Origin: Streptomyces albus subsp. chlorinus
GTDB lineage: Bacteria > Actinomycetota > Actinomycetes > Streptomycetales > Streptomycetaceae
Reading direction: 5' to 3'
Assembly: GCF_013302895.1 (NCBI RefSeq)
Contig: NZ_VJOK01000001.1
Coordinates: 6,878,563 to 6,942,562, forward strand
DNA: 64,000 bases
This document shows, one piece after another, positions 43,621 through 51,624 of this stretch. Each line of letters starts with the position of its first letter. Positions within the stretch are counted from its first letter, which is position 1. The notes below the pieces were generated by a model. That model was not told the origin of the DNA. It was given only the letters and a program-made list of their open reading frames with translations, and searched no databases. Made by a program: the position numbers and the translations under genes.

Positions 43621-43986
43621 CACACCCCCTCGCCGCCCGGTGCGGTGCCTGAAAGATCAGGCGCCTGAAAAGATCTCCGAGCGAGTCGACTGTCGAGCGA
43701 CTGTACGCGCCCGCCGAGGCCCGGCGCAAGCACCGCGACTTGCGCACCCCTGACTGTCGGAAAAGCGCCGGGGCGCCGAAGGTCAGTGATCTCACCGGCA
43801 TTGCCTCCCCTTCTGATCTCGAAAGACATACCCGTGTGCGGCTCCGAAAAGATCGCGGACGTAACCGGCAGGTGCCGTACCGGGTTTCCCGGGTTTTCCG
43901 CTCCACCGAAAGGTCTTCCGAGGTCCCGGCTATCATGCGGAGCACATCGCGGACACCGTGTGCGCACCGACGCAGAAGGAGCGAGG
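43621..43986. promoter_or_regulatory. divergent intergenic region of the cluster
   Basis: The 366 bases between the leftward nucleotidyltransferase operon and the rightward DUF2797 gene hold both promoters. CCTGAAAGATCAGG at 43648-43661 is a 5-bp inverted repeat, and GCCTGAAAAGATC repeats it 14 bases later, a possible regulator site. No coding region is seen. Confidence 0.35.
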
Positions 43987-44910
43987 GTGGCGGAAAACCG
44001 TCTCTTCCTGGATATCGACTGGCGCGAGGGCGGTTACCCCGAACTGAGGATGAGTACGCCCGCCTCGGTCGTCGAACACCGCCCTGTCACCGGCGGGTTC
44101 TGCTTCCGCGCGCCGTCGGGCGGGGCCCGTTACTGCACCGGGTGGATCGACCTCGCGACCCCGGGCGGTCGCCACGTCGCGTGCTCCGGCGAGGCCCGGC
44201 CGGCCACCGGGAAGCAGTGCGCCGCGTGCCGGAACAACGAGGGATTCACGCAGGTCCACCAAGCGCACCGCGGCGGCCAGGTGCCCCGGAACGTCCGCGG
44301 CTACCTTTCCCAGCCCCACCTGCTGTACTTCGCCGGCTTCGGCGACGGGACGGTGAAGGTCGGCACCGTCGCCGAAGCCAGGCTCCACGCGCGGCTCGCC
44401 GAACAGGGCGCCCTCGCCGCCTATTACGTCGCCGAGGCCGCCGACGGCATCGCTGTCCGCAAAGCGGAGGCGGCCGTGTCACATCAGTGCGGTCTGCCGC
44501 AACTGGTCACGGCGAAACGGAAGCTGCTCGCCGCGCTCGGTCCCCTCGACCGCACCGGGATCGAGGAAGCCACGCTGGCCGCCGCCCGCGACGCGGAGAG
44601 CTACCTCGCGCACCTGGCGGAAACGGAAGGGTGGGTCAAGCCGCTGGTCCCGGCGCAGCCCTGGCGCCTGCCCGCGTTCGCCCGCGCCTTCGTCGAAGCC
44701 GCCCCGCACACCGCATACCCCCTGGACCTCACCACCGGCGACCACTCTCTGTACGTGCACGGCATGCTCGGCTCCCTGGCGGCGTTCAGCGTCCGGCCCC
44801 GGCCCGACGGTGAACGTTACGTGGCCGACCTCAGCAGCCTGCGCGGACTTCGCATCGCCCTGGGTGACTACACGTCCGAGGTCGGCGCCGTCCAGCCCTC
44901 GTTGTTCTGA
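43987..44910 (+). CDS. DUF2797-family protein, GIY-YIG-like region
   Basis: The GTG at 43987 follows GAAGGAGCGAGG. The 307-aa product has a Cys/His-rich stretch (CSGEARPATGKQCAACRNNE) and LLYFAGFGDGTVKVGTVAEA followed by LHARLAEQGALAAYYVAEAA, a pattern like a divergent GIY-YIG core. It ends IALGDYTSEVGAVQPSLF. DUF2797 proteins are of unsettled function. It opposes the leftward operon and could be a neighbour rather than a member of the cluster. A 30-base tandem duplication covers its 3' end. Confidence 0.6.
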   Translation: MAENRLFLDIDWREGGYPELRMSTPASVVEHRPVTGGFCFRAPSGGARYCTGWIDLATPGGRHVACSGEARPATGKQCAACRNNEGFTQVHQAHRGGQVPRNVRGYLSQPHLLYFAGFGDGTVKVGTVAEARLHARLAEQGALAAYYVAEAADGIAVRKAEAAVSHQCGLPQLVTAKRKLLAALGPLDRTGIEEATLAAARDAESYLAHLAETEGWVKPLVPAQPWRLPAFARAFVEAAPHTAYPLDLTTGDHSLYVHGMLGSLAAFSVRPRPDGERYVADLSSLRGLRIALGDYTSEVGAVQPSLF

Positions 44911-44940
44911 GTCGGCGCCGTTCAGCCCTCGTTGTTGTGA
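44881..44940 (+). repeat. 30-bp tandem duplication at the 3' end of the DUF2797 gene
   Basis: 44881-44910 and 44911-44940 are the same 30-base unit (GTCGGCGCCG, then T C/T CAGCCCTCGTTGTT, C/G, TGA) with two differences. The first copy holds the gene's last codons and stop; the second repeats them after the stop. Confidence 0.85.
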
Positions 44941-44956
44941 GCGGTCTCGCCCCGGA

Positions 44957-47011
44957 TCACCCGGTCTCGCTTTCGCGGTCCAGCCCCAGCAGATCGAGCA
45001 GCTCCTGGTGCAGCTCGAACCAGACGGTGTGGAAGCTGTCGATCCGGGGATCGGCTACGCACCCGCGCTCACCCGACTCGGCCCGACCGAGTGCCGCGGA
45101 CAGCCGTTGCGGATAGCGACGCTTCGAGAGCGGCAGCTCCCCCAGAAGGGCGAAGAGTTCACCGAGCCGGCGGTGGATCGCGCCGAGGCGATCGAGTGCG
45201 ACCCCGGCGTGCTCGGACTCCCCGGCCCTCGTCTGCCAGCCGGTGACCGCCTGCTTGACGGCCTCGTTGTGCGACCGGAATGCGGTGTGGCACCGCTCCA
45301 GCATCGCGGCGTCACACGCGGACCGCTCGGCCGCGAGGATCTCCCGCGACCGGACCCGGCCGGCCTCGGTCAAGCGGACGTACCCGCCCCGCTCGTCGCA
45401 GAAACCGCCGTCCCGCAGCGATGCGAGCTGTTCCCCCACTCCCTCCACCGGCACACCGAGTGCGGACGCGACGACGTCCGGCGCCACGGCTCCTTTGAGA
45501 CCGACGACGCGCAGGAGCGTGTCCTCGTCGGCCTCGTCGGCCTCACCGGCGTCGCCGGACCGGAAAGCTCCGGCGTGCGGGGGCGCCATCTCGGCGGAGG
45601 CCCACGCCCGCAGCAGTTCCGACTCGGGCCCGCCGTGTTCGCCGGCCTCGTCCACCGGGACCCGACCCGACCACACCTCGCCCAGGGCGCCGTCCACGGT
45701 CACCCAGGTCCCGGCCAGCGTGGTGACCGTGGCCGCCCCGCACCCGACGACGGCCGGGCGTCCCAGCTCCCGGCAGACCACCGCCGCGTGCGACGCGGGG
45801 CCGCCCCGCTCCGTCAGCACCGCCGTGGCGGCCAGCATGCCGACCACATCGTCGGGGCTGCTGTCGGGCCTCGCCAGAACGACGTGCTCCCCCCGTTCGG
45901 AGCGTACGCGGGCCTCTTCCGGATCGAGCACGACGAGCCCGCTGCCCACACCCGGGCACGCGCCGGCACCGGCGGCGACCGGGGGGCACGCCGGACGCAC
46001 CACCCGCACGGCGGCCCGCTCCGCGTCCGCCGCGCCACCGGCACGCCGGACCGCTTCCGCGCGGTCGATCACCCCCTCCAGAGCCAGAGCGACCGCCGCG
46101 CGCGCCTCGGCCCGCGGGGTGAGGCGCGCCGCCCGGAACTGCAGCAGCCACAGCCGTCCCGAGTCGATGGTGAACTCGACCTCGACCACCCGGCGCTGGT
46201 CCCGCTCCAACCGCGTCACCGCCTCGGCGAGCTGGGCGTGCGCCTCCGGCAGGTCCTCGGCCAGCGCGGAGAGCGGCGCGGTCCTCAGCCCGCCCGCCAT
46301 GAGCTGCGCGCCTTGCGACCTGCCCGCCCATTCGCCCCAGAGGGCGGGCTCTCCTGTCAGAGGGTTCCGGCTGCAGGCGATGCCCGTACCGGAGCGTGCG
46401 TCGCGATTGCCGAAAACCATCGCCTGCACGATCACATGGGTGCCGGTGTCCTCCGCAAGCCCCTTCCGGCCGCGGTAGGCACGGGCCCGGTCGGAGTAGT
46501 ACGAGCCGGCGACGGCGGCGACGGCGGCGGACAGCTGCCGGTAGGGGTCGGAGAGCGGGTCCCCGTCGCCGTCGGAAGGGGATACGACGCGGTCGAACTG
46601 CTCGCGGAAGCGCGCGCGGACCTCGGCGGCGAAAGCTCGGCTCCCGGTCTCCTGGGCGAGCCCGCGCTCGACGGCGTTCGTCACACCGACGTTGAGGACC
46701 GTGTCCATCATGCCGGGCATGCTCACGGCCGCACCGGAGCGCACGGCGAGCAGCAGAGGGCGGCGTGCGCTGCCGAAGCGGCGGCCATCGTCGTGCCGCA
46801 GCCGTCGTGCGGCACGGCGGAGTTCCTCGCGTGCCGCCTCGGACAGCGTGCCGCCGCGCCGGCAGGCGCCGAGCGCCTCGGCGGTCAGTACGAACGCGGC
46901 GGGAACCGGCAACCCGAGACGCAGCATTCTGTTGATCGACCAGGCTTTCCCGCCCAGCTCGTCGCGGGAATTCGCCAGAGAACCGTCGAGTGACAAGCTG
47001 AATTCGGCCAT
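44957..47011 (-). CDS. PPDK-like ATP-grasp protein with phosphohistidine domain, no PEP barrel
   Basis: The 684-aa protein has the N-terminal nucleotide-binding domain of pyruvate phosphate dikinase (LAVRSGAAVSMPGMMDTVLN at 88-107; SGTGIACSRNPLTGEPALWG) and a swivelling phosphohistidine domain with TERGGPASHAAVVCREL, His408. The PEP/pyruvate-binding TIM barrel (about 350 aa) is missing. Instead there is a C-terminal winged-helix-like part (VAPDVVASALGVPVEGVGEQ) plus a helical tail. Such a protein can phosphorylate its His from ATP, but the acceptor must be elsewhere. It sits next to the kinase/HIT genes. PPDK itself is a less likely identity. Confidence 0.8.
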   Translation of the reverse strand: MAEFSLSLDGSLANSRDELGGKAWSINRMLRLGLPVPAAFVLTAEALGACRRGGTLSEAAREELRRAARRLRHDDGRRFGSARRPLLLAVRSGAAVSMPGMMDTVLNVGVTNAVERGLAQETGSRAFAAEVRARFREQFDRVVSPSDGDGDPLSDPYRQLSAAVAAVAGSYYSDRARAYRGRKGLAEDTGTHVIVQAMVFGNRDARSGTGIACSRNPLTGEPALWGEWAGRSQGAQLMAGGLRTAPLSALAEDLPEAHAQLAEAVTRLERDQRRVVEVEFTIDSGRLWLLQFRAARLTPRAEARAAVALALEGVIDRAEAVRRAGGAADAERAAVRVVRPACPPVAAGAGACPGVGSGLVVLDPEEARVRSERGEHVVLARPDSSPDDVVGMLAATAVLTERGGPASHAAVVCRELGRPAVVGCGAATVTTLAGTWVTVDGALGEVWSGRVPVDEAGEHGGPESELLRAWASAEMAPPHAGAFRSGDAGEADEADEDTLLRVVGLKGAVAPDVVASALGVPVEGVGEQLASLRDGGFCDERGGYVRLTEAGRVRSREILAAERSACDAAMLERCHTAFRSHNEAVKQAVTGWQTRAGESEHAGVALDRLGAIHRRLGELFALLGELPLSKRRYPQRLSAALGRAESGERGCVADPRIDSFHTVWFELHQELLDLLGLDRESETG

Positions 47012-47132
47012 CTGTGTCCGCCTGCGTAGTCGGGACCCGGATCGACGTCCACAGTAGACCGCGCGGCTGCCGGGGAGTACTGTGAGGAATCTTGATCCGA
47101 GGTCGTGACCCGGCGGCAGCGGGGGCCATCAG
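47012..47132. promoter_or_regulatory. divergent promoter region
   Basis: The 121 bases between the leftward PPDK-like gene and the rightward kinase gene must hold both promoters. No clear palindrome is seen. Confidence 0.4.
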
Positions 47133-47780
47133 ATGTTGATCGCGTTCGAGGGAATCGACGGCGCCGGAAAGACCACGGCCGTTCCTTTGCTCGTCACCAG
47201 GCTCGTCGAGAAAGGTCACAAAGCGAGGGCGCTGCTCAAGCGTTCACCGGTGGTGGAGCCCGCGTTCGCCGAAGAACAACTGACGGCGCTCGCCGAGCGC
47301 CTCTGGGGCGTTCCCCACGACTCCAGGATCGCCTCGCTCGGCAGCGCCCACTGGGTGTATCTGAACGCCGCGTATTTCGCCGGTCTCCGGCAGGCTGTCG
47401 CGACCGGCGAAGAACACGGTGTCGTCGTCACCGACAGCTGGATCAACAAGTTCGTCGCGCGGGTGGTCACGAACGGCGATCTCGGTCTGGAAGACGTCCT
47501 CGGCGCGCTCCGGCTGGTACGCCAGCCGGATCTGGTCGTCCTCCTGGACGTGGAGCCCCGGACGGCTTCCGCGCGCAAGGAATCCACGACGGTGCTGGAG
47601 CGGGGTTCGCTCGCGTCCGCGGAAGACGATTTCGTCGGGTACCAGGCCGTCGTACGCACCACATTGCTGTCGCTCGCGGAGCGAGCGGGCTGGAGGGTCG
47701 TCGCCACGGGAGAGCGTACCGCCGAGGAAGTGGCGGACGAGGTCGCGGCGCTGGTGGACGGCTTTCTGACCGATCGATGA
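47133..47780 (+). CDS. thymidylate-kinase-like protein
   Basis: The 215-aa P-loop kinase opens MLIAFEGIDGAGKTTAVPLL, the standard dTMP kinase start with GxxGxGKT at 7-15. The usual DR(Y/F) motif reads VVTDSWINKFVARV, so the phosphate-contacting Arg is replaced by Ser. RQPDLVVLLDVEPRTASARK is the later conserved block. It is probably a nucleoside-monophosphate kinase of altered specificity. Its stop is 25 bases before the next gene, so the four plus-strand genes form an operon. Confidence 0.8.
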   Translation: MLIAFEGIDGAGKTTAVPLLVTRLVEKGHKARALLKRSPVVEPAFAEEQLTALAERLWGVPHDSRIASLGSAHWVYLNAAYFAGLRQAVATGEEHGVVVTDSWINKFVARVVTNGDLGLEDVLGALRLVRQPDLVVLLDVEPRTASARKESTTVLERGSLASAEDDFVGYQAVVRTTLLSLAERAGWRVVATGERTAEEVADEVAALVDGFLTDR

Positions 47781-47805
47781 GCCCACGCGGCCGAGGAGGG
47801 GACTC

Positions 47806-48525
47806 TTGGAGACACAGGCCAGCGACACGATCGAAGAATTCGACGTCGACCCCGAGGACTACCGGGAAATCTGCTCGTTCTGCGCGGAAATCCATCGCAG
47901 GCCCGAGCACAATCTCCTCGCGACACTGCTGGACGATGTCCCTCCAGCGGATTTCGTCCTGCACGAAACCGAGCGCTTCGTCGTCATCCCCGGCGTCGGC
48001 GCCGTATGCCCCGGCTATGTGCTCATCGTCCCCAAGGCGCACGTCCTTTCCGCCGGCCACCTCGACGAGGACCACGACGCCGAGTTCGACGACCTTTTCA
48101 CGCGTCTTGAGGGCTACCTCACAACCCAGTTCGGCCGGCCGGTCACAGCGTTCGAGCACGGCGCGGAATCGTTCCGGAACCGGGGCGGGTCCTGCACCGA
48201 CCACGCCCACATCCATGTCTTCCCGGCGGCGACGGAAGTGGATCTCTCCTCGGAGCTGCGGAAGGAGTTCGCGCTGCGTCCCGTGGAGGGCCTGACAGCA
48301 CCGGCACGCGATCAGGTGCGGCGCAGGCAGCGGGCCTACCTGTGGCTGCGTACGCGGTCCGGCAGGGCGTGGATGTGCGATGCGCCGCACGCGCTCTCCC
48401 AGTACGTGCGCCGGATCCTCGTGGCCCAGCTGGGCCGTCCGGACGAATGGGACTGGGCGGTGTTCCCCGGCACCGACCACATACGCGTCACCATGGAACG
48501 GTTCCGTGACGCCCCCCTCCGGTGA
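47806..48525 (+). CDS. HIT-family nucleotide-binding protein
   Basis: The TTG start follows GAGGAGGGGAC. The 239-aa product has a CSFC zinc-ligand pair at 23-26, VIPGVGAVCPGYVLIVPKAH (typical HIT strand) and the HIT motif HAHIHVF with His133, 135 and 137. The C-terminal 90 residues are an extension without recognised fold. HIT proteins cleave or transfer nucleoside monophosphates from nucleotides and phosphoramidates through an enzyme-AMP/nucleotidyl-histidine. Its last 20 bases overlap the next gene. Confidence 0.85.
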   Translation: METQASDTIEEFDVDPEDYREICSFCAEIHRRPEHNLLATLLDDVPPADFVLHETERFVVIPGVGAVCPGYVLIVPKAHVLSAGHLDEDHDAEFDDLFTRLEGYLTTQFGRPVTAFEHGAESFRNRGGSCTDHAHIHVFPAATEVDLSSELRKEFALRPVEGLTAPARDQVRRRQRAYLWLRTRSGRAWMCDAPHALSQYVRRILVAQLGRPDEWDWAVFPGTDHIRVTMERFRDAPLR

Positions 48526-49543
48526 GAGCGGGACCAGGCACGCGGCCCTTGAGCGCTACCTGGCCACCCTGCCCGCGTCCCTGCTGAACGACGCCTTCCG
48601 GCAGCGGATCTCCGACCGGGAACGGCGGGCGGACTATCCGTTCTCCGTGCACAACATCTACCGGGTGCTCTTCGCCCTGGCGCCGACGGTGTCACGCGCG
48701 TGGAGGGAGATCCACGAGCGCCGTCCCCTGTCGGCCGACGACCCGGTCCTGGGCACGTCGCTCCGTTGCTACCGGTATCTCCACGTGCTGCTGGCCGGCA
48801 CGGACGAAACCGAGTTCGACGCGGCTGTCGACTGCGCCGACGTCATCGCGCAGCGCGCGGTCCGGCTCTTCGATACCCCGGCGTGCTTCTGCGTGGGGGC
48901 GGACGACATCGACCTCGCCGCATGCGCCGGTACCGACATCGACGCCGCGCTTCGCCTGGCCACCGTGCTCAGGCAGTACGCGGACGTGCGATGGCTCGGC
49001 CAGCACGACCAGGGGTTCATCGGCCTGCCTCCGCGCACGACCGGGACGTCATTGTGGTACACGCGCTGTTTCGGAAACCTTCCCCGCGCCTACGGCGGGC
49101 GCCCCCTGCACGTGGCCGTGGAGTACGACCTGGCCGGGGCCGGCCGTCCGTCGTACGACGCCTTCCGCGGCGAGAACGTCCTGCCGCCGCCCAGAGACGC
49201 GGCGATCCGGGCGGTCGTCTACCGCACCGGTGACTCGTGCCCGCTCGATGGGACGGAGTGCACGGCAGTGACGCAAGGAATCCGACAGCTGCTCCGTGGC
49301 CCGTACGCAGAGGGCCATGGCGGCCGGCGGGAGGGCAACCGGCTGCTGGCCGACTTCTTTCTCTCCGAGGTGCGAGCCGCCGCCGGGCGCGCCGGAGTTC
49401 CCCACCAGGGATGGCGCTCCTTGGTCGAGCACCGTCTGGGCCTTCCGTTCAGGGCCGACCGGCCGACCTTGACCGACCAGTACCTGGACGCCCTGACGCT
49501 TCACGTACGTCGATGGGAGGAGTTCCTGTGCGCTGGCACCTGA
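48506..49543 (+). CDS. unknown protein, 345 aa
   Basis: The GTG at 48506 overlaps the preceding HIT gene by 20 bases. The product has an N-terminal helical half (YPFSVHNIYRVLFALAPTVS, TSLRCYRYLHVLLAGTDETE) with TPACFCVGADDIDLAACAGT and a C-terminal beta-rich half (PRAYGGRPLHVAVEYDLAGA; CPLDGTECTAVTQG). No known domain, signal peptide or membrane segment. Its stop overlaps the next gene by 16 bases, so it is tightly coupled to the swivel-HIT fusion. Function unknown; a candidate new enzyme or binding partner. Confidence 0.6.
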   Translation: MTPPSGESGTRHAALERYLATLPASLLNDAFRQRISDRERRADYPFSVHNIYRVLFALAPTVSRAWREIHERRPLSADDPVLGTSLRCYRYLHVLLAGTDETEFDAAVDCADVIAQRAVRLFDTPACFCVGADDIDLAACAGTDIDAALRLATVLRQYADVRWLGQHDQGFIGLPPRTTGTSLWYTRCFGNLPRAYGGRPLHVAVEYDLAGAGRPSYDAFRGENVLPPPRDAAIRAVVYRTGDSCPLDGTECTAVTQGIRQLLRGPYAEGHGGRREGNRLLADFFLSEVRAAAGRAGVPHQGWRSLVEHRLGLPFRADRPTLTDQYLDALTLHVRRWEEFLCAGT

Positions 49544-50232
49544 CCGGCATCACCGGTAAGTGCGTCCACCCCGGGTTCGCCGAAGGACGGGTCTGCCGTC
49601 CCGGCGAACCGGCCGACGGCAGCGCGGTGCTGGTCGCCTCGTCACTCTCGCCGGCGCAAGTACCTGATCTGTTCGACTGCGCGGCGATGGTCCTGGAGGC
49701 GGGCGGCATCACCTCGCATGCCGCGATCACCGCCCGCGAGCTGGGAATTCCCGCGCTCGTCGACGCGGCCGGAGCGACCCGACAACTGGAGCCCGGCGAC
49801 CACCTGTTCGTCGACACCGAGCGGTGCCGCGTACTCAAGGCGGTGCCGGACGAGGGCTGTCCGTTCTGCACCGCTGAACTCCCCGAACTCGACGGCGGAC
49901 CGCTGCTGCGAGTGGTGGAGGACATGTTCCCCGTTGTGCGCTCGCATCTGCTGCTCGTTCCTCGCGACCACCTGACCGACCCCTCCGAACTCCTCTCCGC
50001 CCACTGGAGCGAGCTGGGTGGCCTTGTGGCCCGCCTGCGCGGCCGGCTCACGGCCGAGACCGGTTCGGCCGACCTCAACCTCGCCATGAATGTCGGAGCC
50101 GCCGCGGGACAGACCATCGAGCATCTGCACTGGCACATACTGCCCAGACGCCCCGGAGACGACGAGGACCCGAGGGGCGGGCTGCGCCGGCTGGTCGGCC
50201 GACCGTGGCGCCCTTATCCCGCACCGCGCTGA
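49528..50232 (+). CDS. fusion of phosphohistidine swivel domain with HIT domain
   Basis: The GTG at 49528 gives 234 aa. Residues about 1-105 are the PEP-utiliser mobile (swivel) domain with AGGITSHAAITARELGIPAL and the phosphate-carrying His64. Residues about 110-234 are a HIT domain: CPFC at 111-114, FPVVRSHLLLVPRDHLTDPS and the motif HLHWHIL with His199, 201 and 203. This order of domains is unusual. It suggests a phosphate or nucleotidyl group is passed between two histidines; the upstream PPDK-like protein could phosphorylate the swivel His. Last gene of the plus-strand operon. Confidence 0.8.
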   Translation: MRWHLTGITGKCVHPGFAEGRVCRPGEPADGSAVLVASSLSPAQVPDLFDCAAMVLEAGGITSHAAITARELGIPALVDAAGATRQLEPGDHLFVDTERCRVLKAVPDEGCPFCTAELPELDGGPLLRVVEDMFPVVRSHLLLVPRDHLTDPSELLSAHWSELGGLVARLRGRLTAETGSADLNLAMNVGAAAGQTIEHLHWHILPRRPGDDEDPRGGLRRLVGRPWRPYPAPR

Positions 50233-50333
50233 ACGGGAGCGAGCCGCGGCGCTCGGACGGGGTGCTCGGACGGTGCGCTCACCAGGAGAACGGAGCCGGC
50301 TCTCCGCGCCGGTGAACGGAACTGTCCGGCGCC

Positions 50334-51440
50334 TCATGCTTCGCCCATCACCGTCAGGTCGTCACCGAGGGCGGCGGCGATCCGGGCGGCGCGGGAGTGG
50401 TCACCGAGGCGGCGGGTCAGGTAGGCGACGCCGTGACCGTGCCGGATCGACCACCAGGCAGCCGAGCCGCCGATACCGCCCTTGGCTATCTTCACGCGGT
50501 CGCGCACGAACCCGGGGGTCCAGGTGACCGTCGTCCCGAACACCTCGTCGTGGCCGGTGACCTGTGAGGCGAGGTACGTGGCGTGCAGCTCCGGCCCGAG
50601 CAGAGCGCGCACGGGACCGTCGGGGTCGGTCAGCCGGGAGAAGAACGCGGCGACCGAGGTGGCGGTCGCATGCAGATTGACGGCGCCGAAGACCGCCCGC
50701 CGCCACTCCGTAGAGTTCATCCTCGCCGGGTCCAGGACGCCGGGCGGTGTCGCCAGCCATGGTGCGGAGGGCAGTTGGCGCGCCCAGGCGGGGTCGGCGT
50801 GTTCGAGGTCCGCGGCGCGGGCGAGCGCGTGGCCCGGTACACCGAACCACGCGTCCAGGCCGAGGGCGGGCCGTACCACGTGGTTGAAGCGCTCGCCCAA
50901 CGTCGTGCCCGCGGCGGCGCGCAGCACACCGTCGATCAGGTGGCCGTAGGTCATCGCGTGTTCGCCCAGGCCGGTGCCCGGCGGGTGCTCGGGCGCCGCC
51001 GCGGCCAGACTGTCGCGGAGCCCGGCGTCGTCCAGCAGGTCGAGGCCCGCGGCCTCGGCGGGGAAGCGGGGCTGGCCGGCCTGGTGGGTGAGGATGTGCC
51101 GCAGGGTGGTCCGCTCCTTGCCCCGGCGTCCGTACGCGGTCCAGTACGAGGCGACCGGTTCGTCCAGGCCCACTGCGCCGTCCCGGACCGCGGTGAGGGC
51201 GGCCAGCGCGGCGAAAGGCTTGGAGAGCGAGTACGGCTGGACGAGAGTGTCCGCTTGCCAGCGCCGGCGCCGCCCGGTGTCCGCCCAGCCGCCGCGCAGG
51301 TGGACGACCTCGCGCCCGTCCCGCCATACGGATACGGCCGCTCCCGTCTCCTCCCCGGTCCCGACCAATGACTGGAACACCGCCCGTACGGCGCTGAATT
51401 CCTCCGTGGCGAAGCCCGCGATCGTCGTTTCCGTGGCCAT
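50334..51440 (-). CDS. beta-lactamase-fold serine hydrolase
   Basis: The 368-aa enzyme belongs to the class C beta-lactamase/esterase family: PYSLSKPFAALAAL holds the catalytic Ser71-x-x-Lys74, MTYGHLIDGVL holds the Tyr region and HGHGVAYLTRRLG is in the KTG position. There is no signal peptide, so it is probably cytoplasmic and an esterase or transpeptidase-like amidase, not a resistance lactamase. The start ATG 51440 lies about 100 bases from a perfect palindrome. It is outside the biosynthetic cluster unless it acts on its product. Confidence 0.75.
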   Translation of the reverse strand: MATETTIAGFATEEFSAVRAVFQSLVGTGEETGAAVSVWRDGREVVHLRGGWADTGRRRRWQADTLVQPYSLSKPFAALAALTAVRDGAVGLDEPVASYWTAYGRRGKERTTLRHILTHQAGQPRFPAEAAGLDLLDDAGLRDSLAAAAPEHPPGTGLGEHAMTYGHLIDGVLRAAAGTTLGERFNHVVRPALGLDAWFGVPGHALARAADLEHADPAWARQLPSAPWLATPPGVLDPARMNSTEWRRAVFGAVNLHATATSVAAFFSRLTDPDGPVRALLGPELHATYLASQVTGHDEVFGTTVTWTPGFVRDRVKIAKGGIGGSAAWWSIRHGHGVAYLTRRLGDHSRAARIAAALGDDLTVMGEA

Positions 51441-51539
51441 CCTGGTGCCTCTTCCGTCTGCCTTTCCGGGCGGGACCCGGGACTGGGACTGTTCGAGCGC
51501 CGTGTGTGCGGCGAGCGGTTTCGCGGGCGAAATCTAACA

Positions 51540-51554
51540 TACCCCCAGGGGGTA
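51540..51554. promoter_or_regulatory. palindrome TACCCCC-A-GGGGGTA, CsoR-like operator
   Basis: This is a perfect 7-bp inverted repeat with one central base, in the form used by CsoR-type (copper or persulfide-sensing) repressors. It lies about 100 bases upstream of the serine hydrolase start. No CsoR gene is visible in the window. Confidence 0.4.
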
Positions 51555-51624
51555 GTACGTCCAGTGCGGTCGGGTGGGCACTGGCGGCAACTCCGGTTCC
51601 GCTCCTGTACGGGAAGGCCGCAGC

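Noticed and set aside
44957..47011. Ordinary pyruvate phosphate dikinase
   Set aside because: The PEP-binding barrel is missing and the length is 684 instead of about 880 aa.
44957..47011. Rifampicin phosphotransferase
   Set aside because: The N-terminal domain matches PPDK (RSGAAVSMPGMMDT) and the order of domains differs from rifampicin phosphotransferases.
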